A DNA stretch of 64,000 nucleotides from Mesonia mobilis DSM 19841 (GTDB taxonomy: Bacteria > Bacteroidota > Bacteroidia > Flavobacteriales > Flavobacteriaceae), in the NCBI RefSeq assembly GCF_000423405.1, contig NZ_KE384013.1, positions 245,705-309,704 of the forward strand. Direction: 5' to 3'. Below the pieces are notes generated by a model, which worked only from the letters and a program-made list of their open reading frames with translations, ran no database searches and was not told the origin of the DNA. The position numbers and the translations under genes were made by a program. Shown here in pieces: positions 62,150 to 64,000 of the stretch; the first letter of the stretch is position 1, and every line of letters starts with the position of its first letter.

Positions 62150-63739
62150 ATGAGTAGAGTTCAATATAATATGGCTTTATCGGGGCAACCGCCTCAAGAA
62201 TTAACTGTTGCGCAAAAAGTCTTCGTGTTTGTAGGAATGTTAGGTCTTTTGGTCTTTTTATTGGCAACCTTTAATTTTCAATTTCCGAATAAAACTTTAT
62301 GGTTAAGCTTGTCGTTGGGCGCTATTTCTGTCGGGACGATCGGTTTTTCTTGGTCGTTATACGCCAACAAATCAAGCGGAATTAAAAATGATGGTGTCTG
62401 GTTTAAATCGTTAACCTCACGCGGACTTTGGGCTTGGGTATTCGGGATTTTAATTACGCTTTTTTACGTCGTTCTTTATTTCTTTCCGCAGTATTTAGGC
62501 TTAAATGCAGACGCAGAAAACACCGGTTTGATCGCTTTATTCGATCCGTTAAGTAAAATGTTAAGCGGAAATCCTGCGAGCCAGTGGTTTGTTTACGGGA
62601 CTTTATATACACTTTCAATTCTACTTTTCGGTATAAAATTCATTTGGAAATATCGTCACAGTCGCTACGAAATTATTCGTACCATTTCTGTAATGTTTTT
62701 TCAAACTGCTTTTGCGTTTATCATTCCGGAATTGATGGCACGTTTAAACGGAGAAAGTTTACAACTTCCGTATTACGATCTTAAAAATATCTGGCCGCTT
62801 AATTATTATAATTTTGAACAATATCGCATCGACGGTTTTCTCAATTCAGGAACGATCGGTTTAGCTTTACTTATTTTTGGCGTGATCTCTATTTTTGTGA
62901 TCACGCCCATTTTGACTTATAAATATGGGAAACGTTGGTATTGCTCTTGGGTTTGTGGTTGCGGTGGTTTAGCAGAAACAGCCGGCGATCCTTTTCGACA
63001 TTTAAGCGATAAACGACAAGTTGCTTGGAAAGTCGAACGTTGGATTGTGCATAGTGTGGTGGTTTTCGTAACCTTGATGACGACTGCCGTGATCTATTCT
63101 TACCTCGATTACGATGCTGCTAAATACTGGTTGAATAAAGACGTGTTTTTAGGTTTCGTGGCTTTATTGCTCACCTTGGTTTTTGGCTGGGCAATGTTAT
63201 TTAGACGAGAAGAATTGCAAAAAGATGCGCAATACGGAGCGATCGGTTATTTTGTAATCATACTCGGACTTATCGGAATTCATTTTTTCTTCGGAAATCA
63301 ATTATTTCTTTTTCAGGCAGAAACTTTACGTAAAACCTATGCATTTTTAATTGGTTCTGTTTTTAGCGGAGTAATCGGTGTTGGTTTTTACCCCATTTTT
63401 GGGAGTCGCGTTTGGTGTCGTTTCGGTTGTCCGATGGCGGCAATTTTAGGTTTTCAGCAGCGTTTATTTTCAAAATTTAGAATCTCTACCAATGGCGGAC
63501 AATGTATTTCTTGCGGAAATTGTTCTATTTATTGTGAAATGGGAATTGATGTTCGCTCGTATGCGCAAAAAGGCCAGAATATTGTACGTTCGTCTTGTGT
63601 AGGTTGTGGTATTTGTGCAGAAGTTTGTCCGCGTGGCGTTTTAAAACTTGAAAACGATTCACCTAACGGAAGAATTAATCCGAAAGATGTACTTTTGGGC
63701 AACGATGTAGATTTGATGAACTACGTCAACCAAAAGTAG
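62150..63739 (+). CDS. Polyferredoxin-like 4Fe-4S membrane protein (NapH/NosR-type)
   Basis: A 529-residue protein with about eight hydrophobic segments. Cysteine motifs are WYCSWVCGCGGLAETAGDP in the first half and GSRVWCRFGCPMAAILG before the C-terminus, as in NapH/NosR-like electron carriers. Two classical [4Fe-4S] motifs follow: CISCGNCSIYCEMGI and CVGCGICAEVCPRGVL. It can pass electrons across or along the inner membrane. It is coupled to the flavoprotein gene (3-bp gap) and to a glycosyltransferase gene (3-bp gap). The electron acceptor is not identifiable. Confidence 0.88.
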   Translation: MSRVQYNMALSGQPPQELTVAQKVFVFVGMLGLLVFLLATFNFQFPNKTLWLSLSLGAISVGTIGFSWSLYANKSSGIKNDGVWFKSLTSRGLWAWVFGILITLFYVVLYFFPQYLGLNADAENTGLIALFDPLSKMLSGNPASQWFVYGTLYTLSILLFGIKFIWKYRHSRYEIIRTISVMFFQTAFAFIIPELMARLNGESLQLPYYDLKNIWPLNYYNFEQYRIDGFLNSGTIGLALLIFGVISIFVITPILTYKYGKRWYCSWVCGCGGLAETAGDPFRHLSDKRQVAWKVERWIVHSVVVFVTLMTTAVIYSYLDYDAAKYWLNKDVFLGFVALLLTLVFGWAMLFRREELQKDAQYGAIGYFVIILGLIGIHFFFGNQLFLFQAETLRKTYAFLIGSVFSGVIGVGFYPIFGSRVWCRFGCPMAAILGFQQRLFSKFRISTNGGQCISCGNCSIYCEMGIDVRSYAQKGQNIVRSSCVGCGICAEVCPRGVLKLENDSPNGRINPKDVLLGNDVDLMNYVNQK

Positions 63740-63742
63740 CCC

Positions 63743-64000
63743 ATGAAAAACCCCCGCATAAAAGTCATCATTCCTGCTTTTAACGAAGCAGATTCTATTG
63801 GTTTAGTCATTCAAGATATTCCTGATTTAGTTGAAGAAGTGATCGTGGTGAGTAACAATTCAACCGATCAAACTGAAGAAAATGCCCGAAAAGCTGGAGC
63901 AAGCGTTTTAACCGAAACCCGAAAAGGTTATGGTTATGCTTGTTTAAAAGGAATGGATTATGTTGCTGAACAAGCAGAAAAGCCTGATGTTATTGTGTTT
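63743..64000 (+). CDS. Family 2 glycosyltransferase (5' part, runs off the window)
   Basis: The first 86 codons of a GT2 enzyme: MKNPRIKVIIPAFNEADSIG, then VIQDIPDLVEEVIVVSNNSTDQTEENARKAGASVLTE interrupted only by normal loops, and KGYGYACLKGMDYV. This is the nucleotide-sugar-binding half typical of dolichyl-phosphate mannosyltransferase-like enzymes. It starts 3 bp after the iron-sulfur gene, so it belongs to the same operon. The rest lies outside the window. Confidence 0.85.
   Translation, partial: MKNPRIKVIIPAFNEADSIGLVIQDIPDLVEEVIVVSNNSTDQTEENARKAGASVLTETRKGYGYACLKGMDYVAEQAEKPDVIVF

Noticed and set aside
1-64000. CRISPR arrays, insertion sequences, prophage genes
   Set aside because: No regularly spaced repeats, no transposase or integrase, no phage structural genes seen.

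Overview
The window is AT-rich chromosomal DNA from a member of the Bacteroidota, most likely a marine Flavobacteriaceae bacterium of the Gramella/Mesonia/Salegentibacter type. This is inferred from gene content: type III glutamine synthetase, DUF3078 and DUF4197 proteins, a Lacal_2735-like mini-protein, a BlaI/M56 pair, an MreB-RodA cluster, near absence of Shine-Dalgarno sequences, and -7 boxes of the TAnnTTTG type. I see no prophage, insertion sequence or CRISPR array. The region is ordinary core genome with unusually rich intergenic structure.

Left part (1-21100): a LexA-like S24 regulator, a divergent quinone reductase/HxlR regulator pair, then the whole branched-chain amino acid pathway on the minus strand in two blocks. 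The leu block reads leuA-leuC-leuD-leuB. The ilv block reads ilvD-ilvB-ilvN-ilvC-ilvA. Between them lie a GNAT acetyltransferase, a carboxylesterase, an MFS transporter and acetyl-CoA synthetase. Several gaps inside these operons are filled by intergenic repeats. Upstream of ilvD the DNA shows two transcription attenuators in series. Each has its own short leader peptide rich in Ile/Val/Leu codons and its own terminator, and neither peptide was long enough to be called as a gene. This is the most interesting feature of the window.

Middle (21400-41000): two small receiver-domain genes (one a fragment), tRNA-Arg(ACG), apt, an M56 peptidase/BlaI signalling pair, a Ca2+/Na+ antiporter, type III glutamine synthetase, purM, a DUF3078 outer-membrane protein, a two-gene mini ABC module, prfA, a RelE/ParE-type toxin-antitoxin pair, pyrF, a gene remnant beside a nested cruciform repeat, a BtuF-like protein without signal peptide, an MscS channel, a DUF4197 lipoprotein and catalase.

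Right part (41160-64000): the fused B12-dependent mutase IcmF, small envelope proteins, CrcB, a DPP III-like lipoprotein, a NarL-type two-component system with an unknown 147-residue partner, a MacB-like permease, purH, the rod-shape operon mreB-mreC-mreD-mrdA-rodA, and the start of a redox/glycosyltransferase operon that leaves the window. Three palindromes with the 7-2-7 layout of NarL-type sites (TACCC...GGGTA) sit upstream of the two-component operon and in the katA-icmF gap. They are good candidates for the binding sites of that regulator.

For several genes I moved the start downstream of the longest open frame. leuB and leuC would otherwise be extended into repeat DNA; prfA, the DUF3078 gene, the antitoxin, one receiver gene and the Lacal_2735-like gene have better-placed ATG codons.
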